DNA of 64,000 nt from Deefgea rivuli DSM 18356 (GCF_000620145.1 NZ_KK211081.1:62001-126000); one strand, 5' to 3'. Counted from the stretch's first letter, positions 1-7,948 are shown. The notes: generated by a model not told the origin, from the sequence alone. Numbers and translations are program-made.

Positions 1-53
1 ATGGACTCATGAACAAAACGAATCAAATTAAACGATTAAAAATAAGGATCATC

Positions 54-782
54 ATGAAACACTTCACACGTACCCTGATTGCTGCTGGCATGATCGCAAT
101 GACCGCATGCAGCGCGAATGCCGATGCGCCGCCAAAAGAACTAAAAGCCACTTTAGCCAAAAAACTCGGCCAGCCAGTTGATTCAGTACGTGAAACGCCG
201 ATCAAAGGCCTGTATGAAGTGGTACTGGGTAAACGCCATATTGTGTATTCCGATGCCAAAGGCGAATACGTTGTGGTCGGTGATATGGTCAATGTGGGCA
301 CGAAAAAAAGCCTGACCGAAGCACGTATGGCTGAGCTAAATAAAACTGACTTTGCCAAGCTACCCTTTGCCGACGCAATCAAAGAAGTTCGCGGCACAGG
401 TAAGCGTCAACTGGTGGTATTTTCTGATCCAGACTGCCCATTCTGCAAGCGCCTTGAGCAACAGAGCTTGGCAGGGATCGACAACGTCACCATCCACACT
501 TTCCTAATGCCACTCGCAGGCTTGCATCCCGATGCAGCGCGTAAATCTGAGCTAATCTGGTGCGCCGAAGATCGCACCAAAGCATGGCAAGACTTTATGC
601 ATCAAGGTAATTTGCCAACAGGCGGCAAGACCCAGTGTGACAATCCAGTGGCTCGCAGCATTAAACTCGGTGAGTCACTCGGTATCAATGGCACGCCAGC
701 GCTGATTTTTGCTGACGGCCAAATCGTCTCCGGCGCTATTCCAAAAGAAGAAATCGAAAAAATCTTCGCAACGCAAAAATAA
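54..782 (+). CDS. dsbC: Thiol:disulfide interchange protein DsbC
   Basis: Periplasmic disulfide isomerase that corrects wrongly paired cysteines in exported proteins and is kept reduced by DsbD. The start at 54 is chosen because an AAGGA lies 5 bases upstream and gives a clean signal peptide (basic MKHFTR, hydrophobic core, Ala-x-Ala region near residue 25). An in-frame ATG at 9 would add 15 polar residues and spoil the signal. An N-terminal dimerisation domain is followed by a thioredoxin-fold domain with active site CPFC after SDPD, and the cis-proline loop NGTPAL lies near the C-terminus. The ~242-residue length fits DsbC. A strong terminator follows directly, so it is the last gene of its transcript. 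Upstream context is outside the window. Confidence 0.93.
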   Translation: MKHFTRTLIAAGMIAMTACSANADAPPKELKATLAKKLGQPVDSVRETPIKGLYEVVLGKRHIVYSDAKGEYVVVGDMVNVGTKKSLTEARMAELNKTDFAKLPFADAIKEVRGTGKRQLVVFSDPDCPFCKRLEQQSLAGIDNVTIHTFLMPLAGLHPDAARKSELIWCAEDRTKAWQDFMHQGNLPTGGKTQCDNPVARSIKLGESLGINGTPALIFADGQIVSGAIPKEEIEKIFATQK

Positions 783-800
783 AATTGATATCCAAGCATT

Positions 801-832
801 AAAAAAGCCACCGATTTCGGTGGCTTTTTTTA
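801..832 (+). terminator. Rho-independent terminator after dsbC
   Basis: The stem GCCACC/GGTGGC has loop GATTTC and is flanked by an A-run and a T-run, 18 bases after the dsbC stop. The A/T flanks would let it act in both directions, so it could also serve the convergent bioH. Confidence 0.9.
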
Positions 833-842
833 TTTATAAAAT

Positions 843-893
843 AGGCGTATATAGTTAAAAACCTTAATCAAAAAGGGCTACGACAACATACCC
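843..893. repeat. GGGTAT-type palindrome, degenerate copy (A1)
   Basis: Imperfect palindrome with left arm GGCGTATATAG and right arm ending ACATACCCC, placed between the convergent dsbC and bioH. It is the weakest member of the dispersed palindrome family seen at ten other sites. Arm pairing is poor, so membership rests mainly on the ATACCC end, the size and the convergent position. Confidence 0.45.
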
Positions 894-1655
894 CTAATTA
901 CTTGCCAGAAATTTCAATTGTGCCGCCAAGAAATCCGCCCGATGCGACAAGAACGGCGCGTGCGCTGCGCCTTGATGCACGATCAATTCCACATCGCTCA
1001 ATTGTGATTTCAGCCAATGCCCAGTTGGCAGCGGCGTTAATGTATCTCTATCGCCATATTGTAATAAGACGGGGCAAGTAATTTGGCTAATTTGATCGCG
1101 CAAATCAGTATCGCGCAAAATCGCCAAGCCCTCGCTCAGCGCCGTAATACTCGGTTCGCCATGCTTGAATAAATCGGCGAGTAGTTCTTTGGTCACCGCG
1201 CGCGCGCTGGCATCACCCATCGCTTGCAAACTAATAAAACGCTTTAATGTACCTTGCCAATCTAACTGCAATTGTTCAGCAAATTGCGCCAACACCGTCG
1301 CCGGCATCGCCGAACGCCAATCGGTCCGTTGCATAAAACACGGGCTAGAAGCGACCAAGGTCAAGGATTTTACTTTTTCTGGCTGCTGGATTGCCCACTG
1401 CGCCGCCACCGCGCCACCGAGTGACCAGCCGATGATTTGCACCGGATACGGAAACGCCGCATCCATGGCATCGACCATCATTTGCAGACTGAGCGCGTCA
1501 GTTACAATTGACGCGCCGTGCCCCGGCAAATCGACCAAATGCACGCAATAATCCTGCGCTAATTCATCCGCAATACCATTCCACACCGTGCTATTCATCG
1601 CCCAGCCGTGCAATAACACCAAATCCGGCCCACGGCCACGCGTTTCAATCCACAT
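894..1655 (-). CDS. bioH: Pimeloyl-[acyl-carrier protein] methyl ester esterase BioH
   Basis: Alpha/beta hydrolase that removes the methyl group from pimeloyl-ACP methyl ester, ending the pimelate part of biotin synthesis. The oxyanion-loop motif LLHGW is near residue 15. The nucleophile elbow GWSLGG has Ser near residue 78. The acid is in YGDRD and the His in GAAHAPF near the C-terminus. The start at 1655 (MWIETRG) matches BioH proteins; an in-frame ATG at 1673 would add six residues, and neither has a strong ribosome site. bioF lies 2 kb upstream on the same strand, separated by a quinone reductase, a MerR regulator and a DUF2520 gene, and no bioC is present. The 114 bases upstream hold no gene I could recognise. 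Confidence 0.85.
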   Translation of the reverse strand: MWIETRGRGPDLVLLHGWAMNSTVWNGIADELAQDYCVHLVDLPGHGASIVTDALSLQMMVDAMDAAFPYPVQIIGWSLGGAVAAQWAIQQPEKVKSLTLVASSPCFMQRTDWRSAMPATVLAQFAEQLQLDWQGTLKRFISLQAMGDASARAVTKELLADLFKHGEPSITALSEGLAILRDTDLRDQISQITCPVLLQYGDRDTLTPLPTGHWLKSQLSDVELIVHQGAAHAPFLSHRADFLAAQLKFLASN

Positions 1656-1769
1656 TATTGTTCCAGCCAACATTCAAAACGGAGTCGAAGTTTACCGCCT
1701 CGCGCGGTGGATTTGCGCCACAGCCCAAAAACTTTTCGCTTGGCTTTCGGGTTACAGCGCTAAACAAGC

Positions 1770-2351
1770 TTAAATCCGTGTCGCCAAAGCGCTGGTCTGC
1801 GCCAGCCAAGCTGATCTATGCGCAGGTTGCGCACTGATTACAGGGCCAAAAACGGCCGATTTTGTCACCTTAATCCCGCAAAATTCCAACGTGGTTTTGC
1901 GCATTTGCCGCAAGACCGACAAACGATACACCCAGCGGTAATACCACGGTGGCGTGTCCATCGTGACCAGTAGATGCGCACTGCGCCCCTTGAGTAATTT
2001 GACTTGGAAACTGGAATCTTCTTGGTATTTGAACGCGAATCCCGGCACAAAAATGCGATCAATAAAACCTTTCAGCAGCGCTGGCGCAGCGCCCCACCAA
2101 ACCGGGTAAACCAAGGCAATATGCTCAGCCCATTCAATTTGTGCCTGCGCTTGAGTCAAATCAGCCTCCAAGGGCTGAATCTGCCGATACCCATGGCGTA
2201 AAATCGGATCGAACTGCAAATCACCCAGCTTCAACACCTGAACCTGATGCCCAGCGGCCTCAGCGCTCGCCGCATATTGCGCACTCAGCGCTCCGCAAAA
2301 ACTATCGTCTAAAGAATGCCCCAGAATCACCAATACTTTTTTGCTCATCAT
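1770..2351 (-). CDS. Flavodoxin-fold NAD(P)H quinone oxidoreductase
   Basis: Flavodoxin_2-family reductase, expected to bind FAD/FMN and reduce quinones by two electrons using NAD(P)H. The N-terminus begins with a beta strand and phosphate loop (KVLVILGHSLDDSF). The YPVWWGAAPALLKGFIDR segment is the typical family core that packs against flavin. Length about 193 residues. Starts at 2351 or 2348 (tandem ATG) are equivalent and both follow a GAGGG. It lies 50 bases downstream of a MerR regulator on the same strand, suggesting that the regulator controls it, probably in response to electrophiles or quinones (inference). Confidence 0.75.
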   Translation of the reverse strand: MMSKKVLVILGHSLDDSFCGALSAQYAASAEAAGHQVQVLKLGDLQFDPILRHGYRQIQPLEADLTQAQAQIEWAEHIALVYPVWWGAAPALLKGFIDRIFVPGFAFKYQEDSSFQVKLLKGRSAHLLVTMDTPPWYYRWVYRLSVLRQMRKTTLEFCGIKVTKSAVFGPVISAQPAHRSAWLAQTSALATRI

Positions 2352-2401
2352 GCGCCCTCGCGTCAAAAAGCATTAGCCTAAGTCTGCCCCTAAGGACAGA
2401 G

Positions 2402-2827
2402 TCAAGGGCTTTCATCTGCGGCGCAAAAGGCGTAAAACTTGGCCTGCTCTGGTGTTGGCTCGGCGGCCAAAGGCGCGCCTGATAAACATTCATTTATTTC
2501 GCTGTGCATCGCCTGTAAACACGCTTCCAGCGTTTGCAAACGCACAATTTCTTGATGAACTGCCGTGCGTTTATGCTCAATTTGCCGATTCATCTCCTGC
2601 CAATCCAATTGGCCATCGGCGTCTTGCTTAAACACTTTGCCCAATTCAGACAGACGAAAGCCCAAGCTTTGCGCCTGCTTAATCCATTGCACCACTTGCA
2701 CGTCTTGCTGGCGATAGACTCGGTAAACCCCCAGCCGCACGACGTCCCCCAACAAACCCAAGCTTTCATAGTGCCGAATCGCCTTGGGACTAGCGCCGCT
2801 CAGTTTAGCTAATTGACCGATATACAT
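2402..2827 (-). CDS. MerR-family transcriptional regulator
   Basis: DNA-binding regulator with the MerR winged helix-turn-helix at the N-terminus (IGQLAKLSGASPKAIRHYE, then Y-R-V-Y-R) followed by the dimerisation coiled coil. The 141-residue length is normal. Effector residues do not point to a metal: I see no conserved cysteine pair of the CueR/ZntR kind in the C-terminal loop. The ATG at 2827 has GAGG 6 bases upstream. It overlaps the stop of the upstream DUF2520 gene by one base (TAATG), so the two are translationally coupled, and it precedes the quinone reductase it may regulate. Confidence 0.85.
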   Translation of the reverse strand: MYIGQLAKLSGASPKAIRHYESLGLLGDVVRLGVYRVYRQQDVQVVQWIKQAQSLGFRLSELGKVFKQDADGQLDWQEMNRQIEHKRTAVHQEIVRLQTLEACLQAMHSEINECLSGAPLAAEPTPEQAKFYAFCAADESP

Positions 2828-3681
2828 TAAATACCTCGATGAAGTAGGCGATTCAAAGCCGCCGGATCGCTTAAACGCTCACCCGCCAAAGTCACCGTCG
2901 CCAAGCCCAGAGCGCGATACGCCGCTTGCTGTGATTCAGGCAACACCGACAAATGCTTAGCAACGGTCGCCGCATCGCCGCGCACAATCGGCCCGGTCAA
3001 AGCATTGGCCGTACCGAGGGCTTGAATATTACTTAATGTCTGCTGCATCAGCCCCAACACCAATTGATTCGCCATCTCGGGGGCAATACCTGCCTGCTGT
3101 GCGGTTTGTAAAGAGAGATCGGCCAGCGTCACGAGGTAATTCGCCGCCATCGATAGCGCGGCGTGATAAGCGATTTTTCCGCCTTCAGCCAGTGCAAACG
3201 GTGCGCCGCCGATGGCATGCGCAAATTGATTGAGCTGCTCACAAGCGAGCGCATCGCCTTCAATCGCGCAGGGCGTACCCACAAAAGTCGCGACCGCACG
3301 CGCTGGGTCGGCAAAAGAAAATGCCGGATGCAAGCTTGCAATCAATGCGCCTTGCGCTTGCATGGGTGCGAGGATTTTCGCTTCTAGCGCGCCGCTGGCG
3401 TGGAAAACAACATTGCCTGCATTCAGCAGATTTTCTGCGGCCAAATCTGCGGCCACGCTAGCAATTGCGGTATCTGGCACGGCAATCAGCCACAAATCCG
3501 CAGCGGGCAAATCACGCATCGACGCACAAGCTCGCCCAGCACCAATAAAAACCACACCTTCATTGGCGCGATTTTCCGAGTGTGCCAACACACCGCCCAT
3601 TTGGTATTGCCCAGAATTCAGCGCCAAACGCGCCAAGCTTTTCCCCAGCCGTCCAGGGCCAATGAGATTCAGTGTTTTCAT
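2827..3681 (-). CDS. Rossmann-like / DUF2520 domain protein
   Basis: Predicted NAD(P)-binding protein of the Rossmann-like plus DUF2520 family, which resembles pyrroline-5-carboxylate reductase and ketopantoate reductase but has no established reaction. The dinucleotide motif GPGRLGKSLA is at residues 8-17. The second half is helical and matches the DUF2520 dimerisation part (GKIAYHAALSMAANYLVTL). The ATG at 3681 has AAGG 6 bases upstream. Length 284 is typical. It is coupled to the MerR gene by a one-base overlap and separated from bioF by a palindromic repeat, so the 5' end of this three-gene unit probably lies in that gap. Confidence 0.75.
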   Translation of the reverse strand: MKTLNLIGPGRLGKSLARLALNSGQYQMGGVLAHSENRANEGVVFIGAGRACASMRDLPAADLWLIAVPDTAIASVAADLAAENLLNAGNVVFHASGALEAKILAPMQAQGALIASLHPAFSFADPARAVATFVGTPCAIEGDALACEQLNQFAHAIGGAPFALAEGGKIAYHAALSMAANYLVTLADLSLQTAQQAGIAPEMANQLVLGLMQQTLSNIQALGTANALTGPIVRGDAATVAKHLSVLPESQQAAYRALGLATVTLAGERLSDPAALNRLLHRGI

Positions 3682-3709
3682 TGCGACCTTTGCGGCTTAT
3701 TACGATTTA

Positions 3710-3768
3710 TTAATAGGTATTGCCATTGAAGCCAAATAAAGCAATAGCCAGATAGCAATACCTATTAA
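3710..3768. repeat. GGGTAT-type palindrome (A2)
   Basis: Perfect 14-base inverted repeat: TTAATAGGTATTGC at 3710-3723 and GCAATACCTATTAA at 3755-3768, with a 31-base loop. The right arm contains the TAA stop codon of bioF (3765-3767, minus strand). It sits between bioF and the DUF2520 gene. Confidence 0.85.
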
Positions 3769-4925
3769 CTACCTTTTAAAATTTTTAATAGGATTTCACA
3801 CAGCGCAGCCACCTCTGCCTCCGTATGCGCCGCAGTCAAAATCACCCGCAAGCGCGGCGTTGGCACCGTTGGCGGGCGGATTGCGGCGACCCAGAATCCG
3901 GCATCAAATAGCGCTTGCGAAATGGCAACAGCGGTTTCAACATCAGGCAGAATAATCGGCTGAATCGCCGTGCGTGAGGGCAGTAATTCGCAGCGACCCG
4001 CCAGCGTTTCGCGGAAATACGCGATATGACGATGCAAAGTATCGCGCCGCGCAATGTCCGTCTCAATGACGTCCAAACTCGCGTGCATCGCCGCTGCAAT
4101 CATCGGCGGTGCAGCCGTTGTATAGATATACGGCTTGGCCGTATTGATCAGATAGTCAATCACGACTTGCTCTGCAGCGATATACGCCCCTGCTACGCCA
4201 GCGGCCTTGCCCAAAGTCGCCATATAAATAATCCGTGGCGACGCTAAACCCAGCTCCACTAACGTGCCCCGCCCCTCGCCCAGCACGCCAAAGCCATGCG
4301 CGTCGTCGATATAGAGCATGGCGTCATAGGCTTCAGCCAGCGCCAGCATTTGGGCCAGCGGCGCGATGTCGCCATCCATACTAAACACCGCGTCGACGAT
4401 AATCAGTTTGCGTTTGGCGCTACTGGCGGCGAGTAGTCGTTCTAAGGCCGCCACATCGCTATGCGGGAAGCGTTTTACATCCGCGCGCGACAAAGCCATC
4501 GCATCATTGAGCGACGCGTGATTGGTTTTATCGGCAAACACCGCATCACCACGACCGACCAAACCCGTGACAACGGCCAGATTAGCCATATAGCCAGTCG
4601 ATAAAGTGATCGCAGCGGGTTTTCCCGCCCACGCTGCAAGGCGCTCTTCAAGCTCTTGCTCGACCGCAAAATGCCCCGCCACCAAATGCGAAGCGCCGCT
4701 GCCCACGCCCCAGCGCGCCGCACCCGCTTGCGCGGCGGCAACGATGGCGGGGTGATTCGCCAAACCCAAATAATCGTTGCTGCAAAAATTAAGTAATTCG
4801 CGCCCCGCCACCGTCACGCGTGCGCCTTGAGCCGATTCCAACACGCGCCGTGTACGATATAAAGACGCCGCTTTACGCTCTGTCAGCTCAGCGGCTAATT
4901 GTGCAAATAAGCTGATTTCTGTCAT
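3765..4925 (-). CDS. bioF: 8-amino-7-oxononanoate synthase BioF
   Basis: PLP enzyme of the alpha-oxoamine synthase family; condenses pimeloyl-ACP with alanine in biotin synthesis. The substrate loop NFCSNDYLGL is near residue 46. The PLP stacking and aspartate region (YIDDAHGFGVLG) is near 205-216. The PLP lysine is in ATLGKAAGVAG near residue 240. The start at 4925 (MTEISLF) is supported by AAGGAA 7 bases upstream; an in-frame extension to 4994 has no such site. About 386 residues, normal for BioF. It is divergent from the nitronate-monooxygenase-like gene across a 274-base region that holds an operator-like dyad. Confidence 0.93.
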   Translation of the reverse strand: MTEISLFAQLAAELTERKAASLYRTRRVLESAQGARVTVAGRELLNFCSNDYLGLANHPAIVAAAQAGAARWGVGSGASHLVAGHFAVEQELEERLAAWAGKPAAITLSTGYMANLAVVTGLVGRGDAVFADKTNHASLNDAMALSRADVKRFPHSDVAALERLLAASSAKRKLIIVDAVFSMDGDIAPLAQMLALAEAYDAMLYIDDAHGFGVLGEGRGTLVELGLASPRIIYMATLGKAAGVAGAYIAAEQVVIDYLINTAKPYIYTTAAPPMIAAAMHASLDVIETDIARRDTLHRHIAYFRETLAGRCELLPSRTAIQPIILPDVETAVAISQALFDAGFWVAAIRPPTVPTPRLRVILTAAHTEAEVAALCEILLKILKGS

Positions 4926-5066
4926 TAAAAATTCCTTGGCAATCCAGCCCAGCATTCTAAATGGATTTAGTTCGCCAAGGAAAACCTGCTGCAAATACTG
5001 ACTAAAATAGAAATAAATACACGCTAAATTAAGTCAATTTAGAAAGAAATACCAAAAATACCACCG

Positions 5067-5095
5067 TGACAATTGCAATTTATTGCGCATTGTCA
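5067..5095. promoter_or_regulatory. Operator-like dyad in the bioF/NMO divergent region
   Basis: Two nested inverted repeats share one centre: TGACAAT (5067-5073) with ATTGTCA (5089-5095), and inside them GCAAT with ATTGC around TT. The position between divergent genes suggests a regulator binding site. The half-site does not match the known BirA bio operator, so the regulator is unknown. Confidence 0.5.
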
Positions 5096-5199
5096 TCATT
5101 CAAGCAAGCCAGAGCCCCTATTTCCACGTTATCATTCGCCATTCAAAATTTACTCATCATTGAGCCCGTGTGCAGCGGGCTTATGAACGGATTAATCTA

Positions 5200-6486
5200 A
5201 TGAAGCGTGTTGATGATTTTCGTCTGAAATTTGGCAAAGAAGCAGATCAAAAAGAATATGTACCGATTATGATCGGCGGGATGGGCGTAGATATTTCTAC
5301 AGCCGACTTGGCACTCGAAGCCTGCCGCTTAGGCGGTATTGGGCATATTTCCGATGCGATGATTAATACCGTTACCGATCGCCGCTACAACACCAAATAC
5401 GTTAAAGATAAACTCAAACAATACAAATTCAACGTTGCTAATTCCGACAAAGCGGTGGTGCAGTTCGACTTAAAACAGCTTGAAGAAGCCACGCGTTTAC
5501 ACGTTGAAGCGACAATGACGCGCAAGCAAGGCGATGGCCTGATCTTCATCAACTGTATGGAAAAGTTGACGATGAACGGCCCGAAAGAAACCATCCGCGT
5601 GCGCATGAACGCAGCGCTCGATGCGGGTATCGACGGCATTACGCTCGCCGCTGGCTTGCATTTAGGCTCGTTTGCACTGATTCAAGACCATCCGCGTTTC
5701 CATGAAGCCAAGCTAGGAATTATTGTTTCCTCAGTTCGCGCACTACAGCTATTCATCAAAAAATCAGCCCGCACCAATCGCCTCCCTGATTACGTTGTCG
5801 TCGAAGGCCCGCTTGCTGGCGGTCACTTGGGCTTTGGTATGGACTGGGCCGACTACAAGTTAGAAGACATCGTCGCCGAAGTGGTTGCTTGGATCAAAGA
5901 GCAAGGCTACGACAATATGCCAGTGATCGCTGCAGGTGGCGTATTTACTGGCTCGGATGCGGTGAAATTCTTGGAAATGGGCTGCGGCGGCGTGCAAGTT
6001 GCGACGCGCTTTACCGTGACTAAAGAATGCGGCCTGCCCAATGATGTGAAGCAAGAATATTACAAAGCCGATGAAGATTTGATCGAAGTGAATCAAATCT
6101 CGCCAACGGGCTATCCAATGCGCATGTTGAAAAACACGCCAGCGATTGGCTCAGGCATTCGTCCAAATTGCGAAGCCTACGGTTATTTGCTCGATGCCAA
6201 CGGCGGCTGCGCGTATATCAATGCCTACAACAAAGTCATCGAAGAAAACCCAACAGCGAAAAAAATCTCTGAAATTCACGTTTTCGAGAAAACCTGTTTG
6301 TGTACGCACATGCGTAACTTTGATTGCTGGACTTGCGGCCATTACACCTACCGTTTGAAAGACACCACCAATCGCTTGCCAGATGGCCGCTATCAATTGC
6401 TCACCGCCGAGCATGTGTTTAAAGACTACCAATTCAGCACCGACAATAAAGTCGCGCTGCCAGAACTCGACGAAACAGCAGTTTAA
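5200..6486 (+). CDS. Nitronate monooxygenase / FabK-like FMN protein
   Basis: TIM-barrel FMN enzyme of the 2-nitropropane dioxygenase (NMO) superfamily. The N-terminus begins IMIGGMGVDIS, the flavin-binding start strand. GPLAGGHLGFG is the central motif containing the presumed catalytic His. VIAAGGVFTGSDAVKFLEMGCGGVQVATRF forms the phosphate-binding strands. The C-terminal ~100 residues are an extension with a cysteine cluster (CLCTHMRNFDCWTCGHY) not present in simple NMOs. The ATG at 5200 is preferred; a GTG at 5170 would add ten residues. Substrate cannot be assigned: nitronate oxidation or an enoyl-reductase-like role are both possible. A terminator follows. Confidence 0.72.
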   Translation: MKRVDDFRLKFGKEADQKEYVPIMIGGMGVDISTADLALEACRLGGIGHISDAMINTVTDRRYNTKYVKDKLKQYKFNVANSDKAVVQFDLKQLEEATRLHVEATMTRKQGDGLIFINCMEKLTMNGPKETIRVRMNAALDAGIDGITLAAGLHLGSFALIQDHPRFHEAKLGIIVSSVRALQLFIKKSARTNRLPDYVVVEGPLAGGHLGFGMDWADYKLEDIVAEVVAWIKEQGYDNMPVIAAGGVFTGSDAVKFLEMGCGGVQVATRFTVTKECGLPNDVKQEYYKADEDLIEVNQISPTGYPMRMLKNTPAIGSGIRPNCEAYGYLLDANGGCAYINAYNKVIEENPTAKKISEIHVFEKTCLCTHMRNFDCWTCGHYTYRLKDTTNRLPDGRYQLLTAEHVFKDYQFSTDNKVALPELDETAV

Positions 6487-6500
6487 ATCGCCAAAAACTA

Positions 6501-6529
6501 ATAAACCCGCGTTTGCGGGTTTATTTTTG
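6501..6529 (+). terminator. Rho-independent terminator after the NMO-like gene
   Basis: AATAAACCCGC / GCGGGTTTATT stem with a TTT loop followed by TTTT, 14 bases after the stop at 6486. Confidence 0.9.
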
Positions 6530-6571
6530 TCTGGAAAAATTGGGGCAGTTTTTAATAAAACATACTTACAT

Positions 6572-6624
6572 ACTGTATTGCCACTTAGCCATTATAAAAT
6601 AAAGCCCAGGTAGCAATACCCATT
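6572..6624. repeat. GGGTAT-type palindrome (A3)
   Basis: Left arm ACTGTATTGCCACTTAGCC; right arm GCCCAGGTAGCAATACCC. The outer GTATTGC/GCAATAC pairs are exact, the inner pairs imperfect. It lies between the convergent NMO-like gene and dapA. Confidence 0.75.
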
Positions 6625-6633
6625 ACTGAAGAA

Positions 6634-7512
6634 TTAAACCAGCGCAGCGATTTCCTGATCTTTAGCCAAAATCGGCGCCAGCGACGCCAAATCTTCGGCG
6701 CACAGCGGCAGGCGTAATTCGTTCGATGCAATGCGGCCTTGGTGATGCATGATGGCTTTGGTGGGGATTGGGCTTGGCGCAATGAATAGCGTTTCCGCAG
6801 CCAAGCGCAGCGCGTCGCCAATCGCAACACCTGCCAAACCACGTTGCACCCAGCTCGCCACTTGCTGTGGCCATACATTGCTGGCGACCGATACCAAACC
6901 CGCCGCTCCTAAAGCTGCGTGTTCGGCGAACAAAACGTCGTCACCCGAATACCAAGCGATTTGCGGATACGCTGCTTTCAGTTCAGCAAACCGTGCCGCA
7001 TTACCGCCAGACTCTTTCACCGCCCAAAAATTGGCGTGACCGAGCAAGCCAGCAATCGCACCTTCCGCCAAAGGCACACCCGCGCGCGATGGGATGTTGT
7101 ACAGCATGCAAGGTTTGCTAACGGCATTCAGTAAAGCCTCAAACCAGCGGCGCTGGCCATTCGCGCCGGGTTTGGCGTAAATCGGCGTCACCAGCAAATA
7201 ACTAGAGATTGGCTGCGTTTCGCAGAAAGCCAACCATTCAAGCTGGCTAGGCAAATCCAAGCCGCCCACGCCAACCATCAAAGGGATGTCCAAATTCAAA
7301 CTACAGGCGTGCTGCACAACATCTTGGCGCTCGGCGACGCTGAGATTGCTGCCTTCACCGGTTGAGCCAAGCAACACCACGCCATTGCCCGCAGATTCTT
7401 GTTCGCGCAGCAGCAAAGTAAACGTTGCAAAGTCGATTGCGCCGTCAGCCAGCATCGGCGTAATAATCGCAGTCCACAAGGTGATATTTTGAGGGGGCAG
7501 TACAGAAGTCAT
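6634..7512 (-). CDS. dapA: 4-hydroxy-tetrahydrodipicolinate synthase DapA
   Basis: Condenses pyruvate with aspartate semialdehyde, the first committed step of lysine and diaminopimelate synthesis. TIM barrel of about 292 residues. The STGEG loop is at ~50-54, the catalytic tyrosine in LYNIPSR at ~138, and the Schiff-base lysine in AVKESGG at ~166. The start at 7512 is set by GGAG 6 bases upstream; longer in-frame starts run into the leader RNA. A lysine riboswitch precedes it and its ribosome site sits in a leader hairpin, so lysine should shut translation. Riboswitch control independently supports the lysine assignment. No other lysine genes are adjacent. Confidence 0.92.
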   Translation of the reverse strand: MTSVLPPQNITLWTAIITPMLADGAIDFATFTLLLREQESAGNGVVLLGSTGEGSNLSVAERQDVVQHACSLNLDIPLMVGVGGLDLPSQLEWLAFCETQPISSYLLVTPIYAKPGANGQRRWFEALLNAVSKPCMLYNIPSRAGVPLAEGAIAGLLGHANFWAVKESGGNAARFAELKAAYPQIAWYSGDDVLFAEHAALGAAGLVSVASNVWPQQVASWVQRGLAGVAIGDALRLAAETLFIAPSPIPTKAIMHHQGRIASNELRLPLCAEDLASLAPILAKDQEIAALV

Positions 7513-7518
7513 GCAGTT

Positions 7519-7541
7519 CTCCAATTTAAAGACGATTGGAG
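7519..7541 (-). promoter_or_regulatory. Shine-Dalgarno-sequestering hairpin of dapA
   Basis: CTCCAAT (7541-7535) pairs with ATTGGAG (7525-7519), which contains the dapA ribosome binding site GGAG; the loop is 9 bases. A second hairpin lies just upstream: GGTAATGA (7600-7593) with TCATTACC (7562-7555). No U-run follows either one, so translational rather than transcriptional control is inferred. Confidence 0.7.
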
Positions 7542-7598
7542 AGAGGAAAAGTGCGGTAATGACGCGGCAGCAAAAGGCTGGCCTAGGGGAAATCATTA

Positions 7599-7878
7599 CC
7601 AAGAGCACTCCAGCGGCCGGTGTGGCTACTGACAGTCCAGAGGATTCAGCCTCTGTAACCAGCAAAATGGATTCAAGCCCCATTCCGCTTCGGCCTTGCT
7701 CCCCCTAGTAGCACCGCTGGCGTAATAAACATACAAAAATTCTCACACAAAGCGCAAAGTCGAAGACAGTACAAAACGTACGGCGAGACGAAGCAATGCA
7801 GTGTGAGGACTTTTGTTTTTAATACACTCAGAGCTTGAACTCTGCGGTGATACGACCTGGGCAAGGCGCCTCTCTTGT
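7599..7878 (-). promoter_or_regulatory. Lysine riboswitch (L-box) aptamer upstream of dapA
   Basis: Read on the minus strand. The leader starts with P1 strand CAAGAG (7877-7872) followed by AGGCGC, the conserved 5' core of the L-box. The 3' half contains GGGGGAGCAAGGCCGAAGC, then TACAGAGGCTGAATCCTCTG with GGACTGTC, which closely follows the E. coli lysC leader. The closing P1 strand CTCTTG is at 7605-7600. A segment of roughly 80-100 bases between the 5' and 3' cores is longer than in E. coli. It precedes dapA, the expected target. Confidence 0.88.
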
Positions 7879-7891
7879 CGTTCAAGCCCGT

Positions 7892-7920
7892 ATTGCAACC
7901 CAGCCGCCTAAAAATGTCAA
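7892..7920 (-). promoter_or_regulatory. Sigma-70 promoter of the riboswitch-dapA transcript
   Basis: TTGACA at 7920-7915, a 17-base spacer, then TGCAAT at 7897-7892. The predicted start near 7885 lies just before the first strand of riboswitch P1. Confidence 0.75.
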
Positions 7921-7948
7921 TCCTGAAAGAAAAATCTAAAACGGCTTA

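Noticed and set aside
1656-1769. Possible comF remnant upstream of bioH
   Set aside because: comF often neighbours bioH, and a frame reading RLARWICATAQKLF looked suggestive, but no zinc-finger or PRTase motif is visible.
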